NCBI RefSeq assembly: GCF_047511655.1
Contig: NC_133400.1
Location: 5,001-69,000, forward strand
Reading direction: 5' to 3'
DNA length: 64,000 nt
Origin: Castor canadensis
Taxonomy: Eukaryota; Chordata; Mammalia; Rodentia; Castoridae
How positions within the stretch are numbered: the first letter of the stretch is position 1; each line of letters starts with the position of its first letter. Below the pieces are notes generated by a model. It searched no databases, was not told where the DNA came from, and worked only from the letters and a program-made list of their open reading frames with translations. This document shows, piece by piece, positions 12,901 through 21,219 of this stretch. A program made the translations under genes and the position numbers.

Positions 12901-15900
12901 ACACTGCTGTGTCAAAGTACTGTCTCCATAGGGATAAGAAATAAATGAGAAGGGCTGGGCACCACTGGCTCACACCTGTAATCCTAGCTACTCAAGAGGC
13001 AGAAATCAGGAGGATCCCGGTTCAAAGTCAGACCAGGCAAATAGTTCTGCGAGACCTTATCTCAAAAAAACTCTTCACAAAAAAGGGCTGGTGGAGTGGC
13101 TCAAGGTGTAGGCCCTGAGTTCAAGCCTTAGTACCGAAAAAAAAAAAAAGAAGAAAAAAATAGGGTGCAAGAAACAGCTCATGTGTTGGGGCACTGTGAC
13201 ATTCAATCCATTCTCCATCATCCAATGATTATTCCAAAACACAAATTTGATCCCACCACCCGTCTGCTTAAACTGCCAATGATTTTCCTGCACATAAAAT
13301 AAAGCACTCATCACCAATGTTCAGGGCCTTTGCCTAGCTCCAACTTCAGTTCACATGATTTTCAGTCTCCTTTAATCTTAAACTATCAAAAAGAGGTAAT
13401 GTCTATTATCACTATCACACAAGTCCATACAAAGCCCCCAGGTCCTATGCCAGATGCTCACAAGCCAGGAGGTAGAAGATCCACAATGCCTGCCACATGT
13501 TGAAATTTTTAAAAGCCTTTGAAGTAAAATTGTAATCACATAACTATGTTTTGTAGCCATTTGTATGGAAATAAGACAATTAGCTTAAAATAATTCCTTC
13601 AAAGAAACTATAAAGTCATCCCAGGTTACTAGTCATCCCAGGACTAGTATATAGTGGTAGAACTTGCGTAACATGCACAAGGCCTAGGTTCCATCCCCAG
13701 TTTCGTCTCCCCCCACACCCCAAAAGTAAAAGGCAGCCCTGATGTTAATTCCTTGTTGGAACTTTTGTCTAAAATGAAACAAAACAATGAAAAATTAATA
13801 AAACTGAGACAAAGTAACTTTAGGTAACTCATGTTCCCTTCAAAAACTTTTTGTTCAATGTTTACTAGTAAACAAAGGAGACTGTCATATATGCATACTA
13901 TAGTAACAACTTTGTAAATATCAGGTACGTAAAAAGGTAAGACTGGGGATTAGAGGTATGGCTTCCTGCAAGCACAAAGCTGTGAATTCAAACCTCAGTC
14001 CCACCAAAAAATTAAAATTAAAAACAAAAAAAGACTGAAAGGAAATAAAGTTAAAGATAGCTATTATATCAGGGGGAAAGAAAAATCTCCTTCTAATATT
14101 CTACCACCCTGTTAAAAACTTCCTTACTGAGGCTGCATCACATCTTTTAAAATATGTATTCATCTGAAAGTTGCAGAGCTGATAGGAATTAGGGACATGT
14201 AAGAGGCATATTATGCTTTGGACAGAATTGGAGGATGCAGACTAAAGGGAGATGGATGAGCAGGGAAATAGTAAGGCATTGGTCAAGATGCCTAGAGCAT
14301 TTCCCACCTCAGCCTGGGATTGGCAGCACAGGCTCTGCTCACCTGCTCCTTGCTCATGTCCTCCGGAGCGAGTCCATCAACAACAGTAGTGCCTGTCGCT
14401 TTGCCTTTCTTCCCCTTCTTTTTGGGTGCCTTTGTTGAAAGAAAAGATAATTGTGTAAGTAAAGGGCACTCTGCCAAATGGCTTCCCTCTCTTGGCTGGC
14501 TCTGATTTGCTCCTGTGGGCATTTGGGAGCAAATATCTCTATTCCTACTGCTCACTCTCTTGTGCCTCCCAATAAGAGCACTCATATGGGACACATCACT
14601 GTCCTCATTTTTCCCACTATTAAGCACACACACACCCTGTTAGCACATTCAGAGGTGCACAAAGGAGAAATCTTTTCAGAAAAGTACATTTTCTCCTACT
14701 ACAAGGAAGAGTTAGGGTAAATACGGCAAAGACTTCTTTGTGTGAATGCAAAATTTACTTCGGCTCCATAAAAAGGACCCCTAATACCACACTGCTGAAT
14801 ATTAGCATATTGGCTATAATGCTTGGTACCACCATAGAAAGACCTGCAAGAAACTGTTCAACAAATATAGAGAAAAATTACCCCATAGCAAAGATCGGTT
14901 ATGAAAATATGAGGCTTCCTTTCTTCCAAACATAAAACCCCTTCAGAAAACCCTGGTCAAGCTGGCAGAGTGACTCAAGTGGTAGAGAGCCTGCCTAGCA
15001 AGTTTGAGGCTCTGAGATCAAACCCCAGTACCACAAAAAAAAAAAAAAAAAAGCAAATAGTACCCACTGTGGGTGCTCTGTAAATGGGTTATTAGATTAA
15101 ACTCCTCATGGAGACATGTTTGGTTCAACGTTCAAAGAAAGAACCTTCCCCCCACCCACACACACACACACACACTCTTCCTACAGGCATTCAAGCAGAT
15201 ACTGACATTCCAAAACTCTATCCTTCTGCCTTTGCTAATCCCAACTCTCTTCAGTCTGGGCTTTTATATTCTACATGTCTTTGCAATATTCTTATGATTA
15301 TCAATTTTGTAAGGAAACTTTAGAAAACAACACAGAAAAAGAAAAAACAAGCCAAGTGCATAGGTATATGCCTGTCATCTCAGCTACTTGGAAGCTGGGG
15401 GAGGAGCGGTTCAAAGCCAGCATGGACAGCATATCAAGACCTTGTGAAAAAAGAAGGAAGGGAAGGAGGGAGGGAGGGAGGGAGGAAGAAAATCACCCTA
15501 TTAACACAAGCTAGTGATAAGCAGATGTATTTAGATTTTTTTCTCCAACTTGGTTTTCAAAAGTCCCATCCACTGAAACCTTAACTCCTAATGAATTTTC
15601 TTTCTAAACTTCTGCTCCAAAAAAGGCACCCTATTAGAAGGTCCTAAAGGCCTTGGAGGAAGATTCAGTACTATGTAGTATTTAAGACATCCCAGTCTGC
15701 TGCAGGGGCTTGGTGGGGCTCCTGGAGCTCGCCCACAGGGAGGTACCCTCCCCATCAGCTGACCACCCCCGGCCTTCCCCCCACAACTGCTTCACATGTC
15801 TAGAAATTCAGTTACTGACAACTCCTGTATAATAAAGGAGGAAGTCCTGGTCAGGCAGCAAGCCCCCGCCTGGCTCTTCTCCGAAAATGCCTGACTCCTG

Positions 15901-16483
15901 CGAGGCTCTCCAAGGCAACAGAAGTTCCTGCACCCTGTGGTGGTTCCCAGTGCACTTCATGGGCACTGGATCCGCTGTCCAGGCCTCCTTGGTATGGAGG
16001 GACCTCCAGCAACCGTAGTATTGCTCTAGATTCTCCAACCTGGAGGCCAGGGTTCCTAAGGTATACCTCGTACCCGACTCTCCTCCCTTTGGACCCTTAT
16101 GGGCCCCAGAGCTCCTACGAGGTGAAACCCTTGGCCCCAAGGATGCGATGGACCCAGGTTCTCCCTTTTAAACACCTTGCACACCAGGCAAGGTCTTGGA
16201 GAGAGTTCTATGACCACCCCAGTGGGCACAGCTCCGAGTGCCTGAAGGTCCCAGCATCCTGGGCTCTCTCCACCGGGACCCACGAGAGCACCGCGTTCTC
16301 AATTCCAGGAATCCGGAGCTCCGTTCCCATCCCAGGATCTTTGTGCGCTCAGGTGCCCCCGTCTCCGCCCAAGGGTCTCTTTGTCTGTGAATAAGACCGG
16401 GGAGAGGGGGCTCCCGGTACCCCCGCACGGGGTCCCAGCGCGGACCCCAGCCCAGCTCCCCATTCCCCGCCTCGTCTCACCAT
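962..16483 (-). CDS. GAS8: GAS8 / DRC4, nexin-dynein regulatory complex subunit 4 (11 coding exons, 478 aa)
   Basis: DRC4 is a microtubule-binding coiled-coil subunit of the nexin-dynein regulatory complex, which links outer doublets and controls dynein in motile cilia and sperm flagella. Coding exons, in transcript order: 16483-16481, 14429-14343, 11904-11707, 11301-11095, 10104-10050, 8788-8583, 8015-7848, 7277-7191, 4755-4546, 3334-3269, 1111-962. All introns are GT-AG and the joined exons give 478 codons without a stop, the length I know for human GAS8. The protein opens with a lysine-rich patch ([10 protein letters not shown], residues 2-11), followed by almost continuous charged heptad-like coiled coil (about 31-440) and a short non-coiled tail ending GLVGTPT. 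The sequence is nearly identical to human through the GAS domain. The start codon is the last codon of exon 1, immediately before the donor. The gene diverges from DBNDD1. No AATAAA or ATTAAA for this strand was seen at 1-961, so the 3' UTR may run past the window. Confidence 0.97.
1270..1555 (+). mobile_element. Composite SINE (7SL/B1-like + ID-like)
   Basis: The 7SL-like part (GTGGCTAACACCTATAATCC) is followed by the tRNA-like part (AGTGATAGAGCACCTGCC) and an AAAT-rich tail. Confidence 0.85.
1709..1734. repeat. (TA)13 microsatellite after poly(A)
   Basis: A 15-nt A run (1694-1708) leads into 13 TA units in GAS8 intron 10. Confidence 0.95.
2743..2831 (+). mobile_element. ID-like tRNA SINE
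   Basis: GGGGCTGGTGGAGTGGTTCA through TTAACCCCAG and an A-rich tail; part of the A-B box interval is shortened. Confidence 0.85.
3035..3150 (+). mobile_element. MIR-like fragment
   Basis: GAGTGACCTTGGGCAGGTG and the later CTCAAATGGAGACAGT ... CACCTCATAAAGG are the MIR core pattern. Diverged. Confidence 0.5.
3269..3334 (-). CDS. GAS8: GAS8 exon 10, short exon
   Basis: The exon has 66 nt and 22 codons (residues 408-429), [10 protein letters not shown] to ELARVCK. The acceptor is cctcag and the donor AAG|GTATGG. Confidence 0.94.
4546..4755 (-). CDS. GAS8: GAS8 exon 9, coiled coil
   Basis: The exon encodes 70 codons (residues 338-407), [12 protein letters not shown] to [10 protein letters not shown]. 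The acceptor is ccacag and the donor GAG|GTAGGG. Confidence 0.96.
5480..5690 (-). mobile_element. Composite SINE, reverse
   Basis: T-rich start, then AGTACTGGGATTTGAACTCA and TCTCAAACCATGATCCTCC: tRNA-like and 7SL-like parts in reverse. Confidence 0.85.
6120..6720 (+). mobile_element. Ancient LINE-1 (L1M-type) fragment
   Basis: The text around CAGCAATGCATGTAACAGCA, followed by AAGAACTGGAAAC, matches the old-L1 ORF2 end (IxxNxKxLET type). It is heavily diverged and lies in a GAS8 intron. Ends are approximate. Confidence 0.6.
6936..7111 (+). mobile_element. SINE with inverted part order (ID-like then 7SL-like)
   Basis: The tRNA-like part (AAGTGGTAGAGTGCCTGCC) precedes a 7SL-like part (TGTAGTCCTAGCTACTCAGG) and poly(A), the reverse order of the other composites. 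Confidence 0.75.
7191..7277 (-). CDS. GAS8: GAS8 exon 8, coiled coil
   Basis: The exon encodes 29 codons (residues 309-337), [18 protein letters not shown] to EQRFIK. The acceptor is ttacag and the donor AAG|GTGAGC. Confidence 0.95.
7608..7822 (+). mobile_element. Composite SINE
   Basis: CCAGGCACCAGTAGCTCACA to AGTTCAAACCCCAATCCC, then an A/G-rich tail ending 26 bp from the GAS8 exon 7 donor. Confidence 0.85.
7848..8015 (-). CDS. GAS8: GAS8 exon 7, coiled coil
   Basis: The exon encodes 56 codons (residues 253-308), [16 protein letters not shown] to ERDKQILV. The end was placed at GTT|GTGAGT because this is a consensus donor and keeps the family length; Val308 replaces the Leu I recall in human. 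Confidence 0.94.
8583..8788 (-). CDS. GAS8: GAS8 exon 6, coiled coil
   Basis: The exon has 206 nt and completes Glu184, running to residue 252 ([17 protein letters not shown] to [10 protein letters not shown]). The phase matches exon 5. The donor is AAG|GTGCTG. Confidence 0.96.
8868..9275 (+). mobile_element. SINE cluster (three to four parts)
   Basis: An ID-like part (8870-8925), 7SL-like parts (8940-9170) and an ID-like part with poly(A) (9187-9275) in tandem. Confidence 0.8.
9395..9507 (-). mobile_element. ID element, reverse
   Basis: AGTACTGGGGATCAAGCCC through CACTGAGCTAGATCCCC is the tRNA-Ala-type ID pattern in reverse. Confidence 0.75.
9881..9927. repeat. (CT)n microsatellite
   Basis: About 20 CT units in a row, ending CCTCTCT, in GAS8 intron 5, the 10050-8788 interval. 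Confidence 0.95.
10050..10104 (-). CDS. GAS8: GAS8 exon 5, short coiled-coil exon
   Basis: The exon has 55 nt encoding [18 protein letters not shown] plus the first base of Glu184. It was found by its fit between the flanking exons because it is too short to stand out as an ORF. The acceptor is tgcag and the donor CGAG|GTCAGT. Confidence 0.95.
10595..10692 (-). mobile_element. ID element, reverse
   Basis: CAGTGCTGGGGATTGAAACC through AAGCCACCTCCCCAGCCCC. Confidence 0.75.
10863..10983 (+). mobile_element. B1-like (7SL-derived) SINE
   Basis: GCATGGCAGTGCATGCCTGT ... CTACGTAGTGAGATCTTGTC and poly(A); no tRNA-like part. Close to GAS8 exon 4. Confidence 0.8.
11095..11301 (-). CDS. GAS8: GAS8 exon 4, coiled coil
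   Basis: The exon encodes 69 codons (residues 97-165), from [16 protein letters not shown] to VVVKNLRL. The acceptor is tgcag and the donor CTG|GTAGGT. Confidence 0.96.
11707..11904 (-). CDS. GAS8: GAS8 exon 3, first coiled-coil block
   Basis: The exon encodes 66 codons (residues 31-96) from [15 protein letters not shown] to RHQVEIK. It holds the conserved [16 protein letters not shown] segment of the family. The acceptor is ttag and the donor AAG|GTGAGT. Confidence 0.96.
12953..13160 (+). mobile_element. Composite SINE, shortened right part
   Basis: A 7SL-like part then GGCTGGTGGAGTGGCTCAAG joined straight to GTGTAGGCCCTGAG, missing about 23 nt between the A and B boxes. Confidence 0.85.
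13646..13735 (+). mobile_element. Old ID-like element
   Basis: AGTGGTAGAACTTGCGTAAC ... GGTTCCATCCCCAG. Confidence 0.6.
13944..14035 (+). mobile_element. ID-like SINE
   Basis: GACTGGGGATTAGAGGTATG ... AATTCAAACCTCAGTCCC and an A-rich tail. Confidence 0.65.
14343..14429 (-). CDS. GAS8: GAS8 exon 2, basic N-terminus
   Basis: The exon has 87 nt and 29 codons (residues 2-30): [10 protein letters not shown], then [19 protein letters not shown]. The acceptor is aaag and the donor is CAG|GTGAGC. The lysine-rich start suits microtubule or nucleic-acid contact (inference). Confidence 0.95.
14955..15055 (+). mobile_element. ID-like SINE
   Basis: AGCTGGCAGAGTGACTCAAG ... CAAACCCCAGTACCAC and poly(A). 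Confidence 0.85.
15157..15175. repeat. (CA)n microsatellite
   Basis: Short CA repeat in GAS8 intron 1. Confidence 0.9.
15347..15490 (+). mobile_element. 7SL-like SINE part with purine tail
   Basis: TATATGCCTGTCATCTCAGC ... CATATCAAGACCTTGTG, ending in the GGGA repeat. Confidence 0.65.
15455..15488. repeat. (GGGA)n purine repeat
   Basis: GGAAGG and GGGA units at the 3' end of a SINE fragment. Confidence 0.85.
16481..16483 (-). CDS. GAS8: GAS8 exon 1, start codon only
   Basis: The minus strand reads CGCC-ATG followed directly by the donor GTGAGA, so only Met1 is encoded here and the rest of exon 1 is 5' UTR. The next exon opens with GCA CCC (Ala2-Pro3), which confirms the junction. Confidence 0.9.
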
Positions 16484-16548
16484 GGCGCCGGCGGATTAGG
16501 GCTGCGGCGACCAGCAGCCAAACGCTCAACCAAAACGAAGGCAGAGTT

Positions 16549-16561
16549 GTCGCCCAGCAAC
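16549..16561. promoter_or_regulatory. X-box (RFX site) upstream of GAS8
   Basis: GTCGCC-C-AGCAAC fits the RFX X-box pattern GTNRCC-N(0-3)-RGYAAC. It sits 66 nt upstream of the GAS8 start codon. RFX factors drive ciliary genes, which matches DRC4; binding itself is an inference. Confidence 0.65.
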
Positions 16562-16641
16562 TAGAGAGATCCCGCATGAAGTCTCAGAGATCCACGCGAT
16601 ACTCCGCCCGCCCTGTTGGGCTAAGACGACAGTCGGAGCGC

Positions 16642-16679
16642 GTCCCTAGCAACGCGCTTGCGTGGAAGAACTGGTTGCC
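16642..16679. promoter_or_regulatory. Additional RFX-like half sites
   Basis: GTCCCTAGCAAC at 16642-16653 has one good RFX half (AGCAAC) and a weak partner, and GTTGCC at 16674-16679 is the other half type. Both lie in the GAS8 promoter island within 200 bp of the start codon. Confidence 0.4.
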
Positions 16680-17454
16680 GAGATCATCGAGACACTTGGT
16701 CTCCCTGATGCCCCTAAACTTTGCCTTTCGTTTCTTGTTGGCTCCTCCACTAGAACTTAAGCTCGATGAAGAGGGAGAACTGTTCCGCTCGCTTCTATGC
16801 TACAGTGCCTACAAGTAACGATCTCAGTGACGAATGAGCTGAATGCACAGTCTGCCACCCAAGGCTCGGAGGCATTACCCAAATTGGGCTCAAAGTCTGC
16901 TCCTACGGCTCACCCACTTTATCCCCTTTGGGAAGACCCACTTTCTGCCCTAGTGAGAATCGAATAAGCATAGCCGGGTTTCCAGAAACCCGGAAGAGGG
17001 AGCAGAAATAGAACACTAAGTTCCAGCTTAGCTCTAAAGGTTTTAAATCAGCAAGTGTCCACGTTCAAGAAATGAACTGTTCTGCCTGAAGAGGCCTCTA
17101 TGACCCCCTCATGGATAAGGACAAACTGGAAACGTATGCCAGCTGCTTCCAGAGAAGCACTACAGAAAAAAAAAGAGTGTTGTCATTTTCCTTCTCTACT
17201 TCCTCTGGAAATGGCTAACCATTTTACAGTTTTCAGAGCAACTTCCCAATCTCTGCAACCATCCTATTACAATGTTCTACATCACCCAGAGGCTGAGTTT
17301 GTCATAAGCACCTGCCATTTGTTGTCTTGTTTTGTTTCCCAAGCTCTTAACCTTACGGTTTTCCTAAAAAGTTTTCATACAGGGCTGCGCTATAGCAGTA
17401 GCGTAGCAGGTTTGTTTCTCCAGCACTGAAAAAATAAATCTTTAAAAATACGGT

Positions 17455-18115
17455 TGGACCCACCACTGACGAATGGGTTAAGAAAACGTGGTCTCTATAC
17501 ACAATGGAATTTTATGCAGCCATGAAGAAGAACGAAATGTTATCATTCGCTGGTAAATGGATGGAATTGGAGAACATCATTCTGAGTGAGGTTAGCCTGG
17601 CCCAAAAGACAAAAAATCATATGTTCTCCCTCATATGTGGACATTAGATCAAGGGCAAGCACAACAATGGGATTGGACTATGAGCACATGATAAAAGCGA
17701 GAGCACACAAGGGAGGGGTGAGGATAGGTAAGACACCTAAATAATTAGCTAGTATTTGTTGCCCTTAACGCAGAGAAACTAAAGCAACTGAGGCCAATAG
17801 GAAAAGGGGAACAGGAACTAGAGAAAAGGTTAGATCAAAAAGAATTAACCTAGAAGGTAATACCCACGCACAGGAAATCAATGTGAGTCAATGCCCTGTA
17901 TAGCTATCCTTATCTCAACCAGCAAAAACCCTTGTTCCTTCCTGTTATTGCTTATACTCTCTCTACAACAAAATTAGAAGGGCAAAATAGTTTCTGCTGG
18001 GTATTGAGGGGGTGGGGGGGAGAGGGAGGGGACGGAGTGGGTGGTAAGGGAGGGGTTGGGGGCAGGGGGGTGAAATGACCCAAGCCTTGTGTGCACATAT
18101 GAATGATAAAAGAAA
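17455..18115 (+). mobile_element. Young 5'-truncated LINE-1 3' end between GAS8 and DBNDD1
   Basis: About 660 bp is nearly identical to the 3' end of the L1 at 37472-38864, including the ORF2 terminus (stop near 17647) and the G-rich tract at 18007-18071. Flanks AAAAATACGGTTGGA and AAAAATACGGCTGGA look like a target-site duplication with one difference. It landed at the head of a SINE (18124). Confidence 0.9.
18007..18071 (+). repeat. G-rich tract of the L1 3' UTR (quadruplex-prone)
   Basis: Repeated runs of three to eight G occur within 65 bp, the conserved polypurine tract of mammalian L1 3' UTRs. The second copy is at 38748-38809. Confidence 0.75.
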
Positions 18116-18123
18116 AAAAAATA

Positions 18124-18220
18124 CGGCTGGAGGCTTGGCTCAAGCAGTAGAGTGCCTGCCTAGCAAGTGCAAGGCACTGAGTTCAATCACCAGTACCAAC
18201 AAGGAGGAAAAAAAAAAAAA
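18124..18220 (+). mobile_element. ID-like SINE next to the L1
   Basis: GCTGGAGGCTTGGCTCAAGC ... TTCAATCACCAGTACC and poly(A). Confidence 0.8.
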
Positions 18221-19287
18221 GTGGTGCTGTAGCAAGTCTTGCTTTTCCATCTGCTTTTGGGATGAAGATTCCAGAATCTAATCCACATGGAAAGTTGGTG
18301 GGGCAAAAATGAAGGAAGGCTCAGATACTTCCATCCAGCCAGGAGAGCGGGGCTTGCTCACTAGTGAGGACCTGATAGCCTCAGTAATAACCTCTTCCTG
18401 TTTGCCCACCCTGAGTGTTCCTAGGAGAACTGCGGCCAACTAGAAGGACCACAATGACCCTGTGTGCACAAGACCCTAGTCATGGTTTATTTATTCTAAG
18501 CCCTGAGGTCTTTGTGAGGTCTGGCTGAGTTGCTGAGTCTGTGACTAGGAGCCAGCACCACTGGACCAGAATGCTTGCCTGATAGGGACCTCCAAAGCTG
18601 GGGGCAGGGTAGGGGGCGTCTCATAGAGGAGGTGTGGCTAGACAGTACAGCTGAACAGTACAGCAGGGTAATTATTATTATTTAACACTTATTTAACAGC
18701 CCCAATATGCTAAGTGTTTCATGATAATTGACATTTTCCTTCAGAAGTCTGGTAGAGAGCCCTGAATTAAATAAATGCACTAACAATAACTCTTTTCAGC
18801 AAAAAGGGCAAGAATAGGAGGGTTAGCTCAAGATAGTCTAGACAGGGTGTTTGTCACAAATCGACAGCACGGCTGGATTTATCAGTATGGATTGCAGAGA
18901 TGAATAGCTTAGGGAGCACTGGCTACAGACACCCTGGGTTTCCAACAAAGCCCACTGTGACCTGTGTTTTTTAGTTTGAACTCAAGTTCTGATTTAGAAA
19001 AGTGCTTTTTCTTCACATGCGTGGCTTAGGAAACTTTCATTTGGCATCAAGCTGTGCAGTTCAGAAACCCAGACATCAGAGTTTCCTCTGAAACCTCAGA
19101 GCAAATGTTAATACATACAAACCAATCCACCATTTTGTTTAATGTTTGGCTGCTCTTACAACAACCACTTGATAGGCTAGGTAAACTACCTCAGGCCACT
19201 GCATCAACTTTGTGAAGGCCTGGATATTAGGATAACCAGACATGGCCTTTGTTTTAGAGGTAAATATTTTAGTTTTTTTAAACAAAA

Positions 19288-19532
19288 TGAGCCAGGTGCT
19301 GGTGGCTCATGCCTATAATCCTAGCTACTCAGGAAGCAGAGATCAGGAGGATCGTGGTTCAAAGCCAGCCTGGGCAAATAATTCATGAGACCCTATCTCA
19401 AAAATACCCAACACAAAAAGGACTGATAGAGTGGCTGAAGTGGTAGAGCACCTGCCTAGCCTACCTAAGCATGAGGCCCTGAGTCCAAACCCCAGTAATA
19501 CCAAAATAAATAAATAAATAAATAAATAAAAA
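19288..19532 (+). mobile_element. Composite SINE
   Basis: AGCCAGGTGCTGGTGGCTCA ... ACTGATAGAGTGGCTGAAG ... (AAAT)n. Confidence 0.9.
19504..19532. repeat. (AAAT)n tail
   Basis: AAAT repeat forming the 3' tail of the SINE at 19288. Confidence 0.9.
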
Positions 19533-20789
19533 CAAAATGATATAATGTATATAAAAATATGCTTCAAAACAACCCAGCACTAAAGGGAGGTGACTGAGGA
19601 CAGAGCAGACCCATTATATAAATTGGCCATTTGTTGTGTCAGGATGATAGACAGATTAATTGTGTCATTCTCCCCACTTGTGTGTTTGAATGTTGAGTGT
19701 TTGAGAATGTCCTTAATAACAAAGACAATATAGACACTGGCTTCCAGAGTCTGACTTCCTGATGACCAACTGGAAAACTTACAAGAACCCATTTGTTTCA
19801 CTTTGTATCTCTCAAGTGGGAATCACTATCACACAACAATTACTGTTACAGGCACTTTGCATAACAAGGAGCCCTGGCAGTTGCTTAAGGCAGTGACCTA
19901 ATTCCTTTTGCTGATGAATCTGAACAGGCTTTGACTTAATGCAGCAACTCACTCAGCCCCCTCATCTTTGAGCTCACTTCCTGGACAGCTCAAAAGCAGG
20001 ATCAGGGACCACCTGAAGGCAGCGGGGACCAGCTGTTGGCTGGGACCTCAGTAGAGCTGCCAGCCAGAACAGAGGTGGCCTCTGTGTAGCCTGGCCTCCT
20101 CACCATATGGCGACCTGGTTCTCACAGGATCCTTCCCAGAGAACTGAATGTTTCTTATGACTCAGCCTTGGAAGTCACATGACATCATGACTACCACACT
20201 CTATTGGCCAGAGGAGTCACAGTCCCTGATGTTTTGATGGAAGTAGGAGAAATACCATCGAGACCTTTTTTTTTTAACCCCTGTAGTCATTTTGGAAAAA
20301 CACAACCTGCTGCCCCAGCTGACAAGGAATGGCCCATGCCCACCTACTGTCCCCAGTTCCCAGGGTGGTCACTTGTCTGCCTGTCCCCATTACCCACCCT
20401 ATAGCTCAATTTCATCATTAGGAGGGAAGCTGTGTCTCACCAAGGAGGCCAGACTCAGTTGTCCTAATGGTCTGTGAAATCCCTTTAGAGGGCTTGTTTG
20501 TTGTTTTGTAAACTGAAAGGGGGGACTATTAGCCTGCCTGAGCTGACCTTCAAGCTCAAAGGCCATGGGCTTGGTTACTGGTATCACTGGAGCTGGGCAG
20601 GAACTCAGGGTTTGGAGTTTAGACCACCCCCCTTTGACACTTCCTTGTCAGCTACTTGCCACTACTGAAGTCCATCCACCAGTTCATACTGCCTCCTCTG
20701 CTGCCTCTTCCACTGTGAATGAACTTCTGCTCCCTGATAATTCTCTCTGGTTTGTTTTATTTTTGCAAAAGCGCAGAACAAGGGCTCAT

Positions 20790-20950
20790 GGGTGGGCCTT
20801 CTTGCTTCTAGCCCTGGCTGTGCAACTTTGGTCAGGTTTCTTATGGTTTCTGTGCTCAGTTTTTTCACCTGGAAAATCAGAACACAATCTCTTGTGATCA
20901 CTGGGAGGTTAAGGAGATACTGTGCATAATGAAGTTGGTACACTATGTAT
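20790..20950 (+). mobile_element. MIR-like fragment
   Basis: GCTGTGCAACTTTGGTCAGG ... CTCAGTTTTTTCACCTGG, the conserved MIR core. Confidence 0.55.
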
Positions 20951-21219
20951 GAGCCCTCAAATCTGCCTACATCCAGAGTCTGCGGATAGGCCTGCGGCGG
21001 GAGCAGCGTTTGGAGGCAGAAGTCAAGAATGACAGGTCTCTGCTCTTTCAGCACGCCCAGACCCTCTTCCCTTTCCCAGGGCGCCCTCCGCTCCACCCTC
21101 GCATCCCCAGTGTAGATGTATAGCATTAATCATGATCTGCAATTCCAAGTTTACCCAGCCAAGGCTACCGGTGCCGCTTTGGCCCTCCTTGTGCTCCCTT
21201 TACTCTCAGCCCCAGCCCC

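Larger units (their letters stand above)
16060..16700. promoter_or_regulatory. GAS8 CpG-island promoter
   Basis: A GC- and CpG-rich stretch surrounds GAS8 exon 1 (for example 16380-16510 and 16590-16680). No TATA box was noticed. It includes RFX-type motifs at 16549-16561, 16642-16653 and 16674-16679. The boundaries are by eye. Confidence 0.7.
16705..21200. other. GAS8-DBNDD1 intergenic region
   Basis: This stretch between the divergent genes holds a young L1 3' end (17455-18115), SINEs at 18124-18220 and 19288-19532 and a MIR-like fragment near 20790-20950. Apart from these, no conserved exon was recognised; the longer open frames (for example 20662-21126 minus) resemble no protein I know. 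Confidence 0.6.

Noticed and set aside
16381-16818. 145-aa plus-strand open frame over GAS8 exon 1
   Set aside because: It is antisense to the GAS8 promoter island with no homology; probably chance.
20662-21126. 154-aa minus-strand open frame upstream of DBNDD1
   Set aside because: No recognisable domain, no splice or promoter support, and it overlaps a MIR-like fragment.
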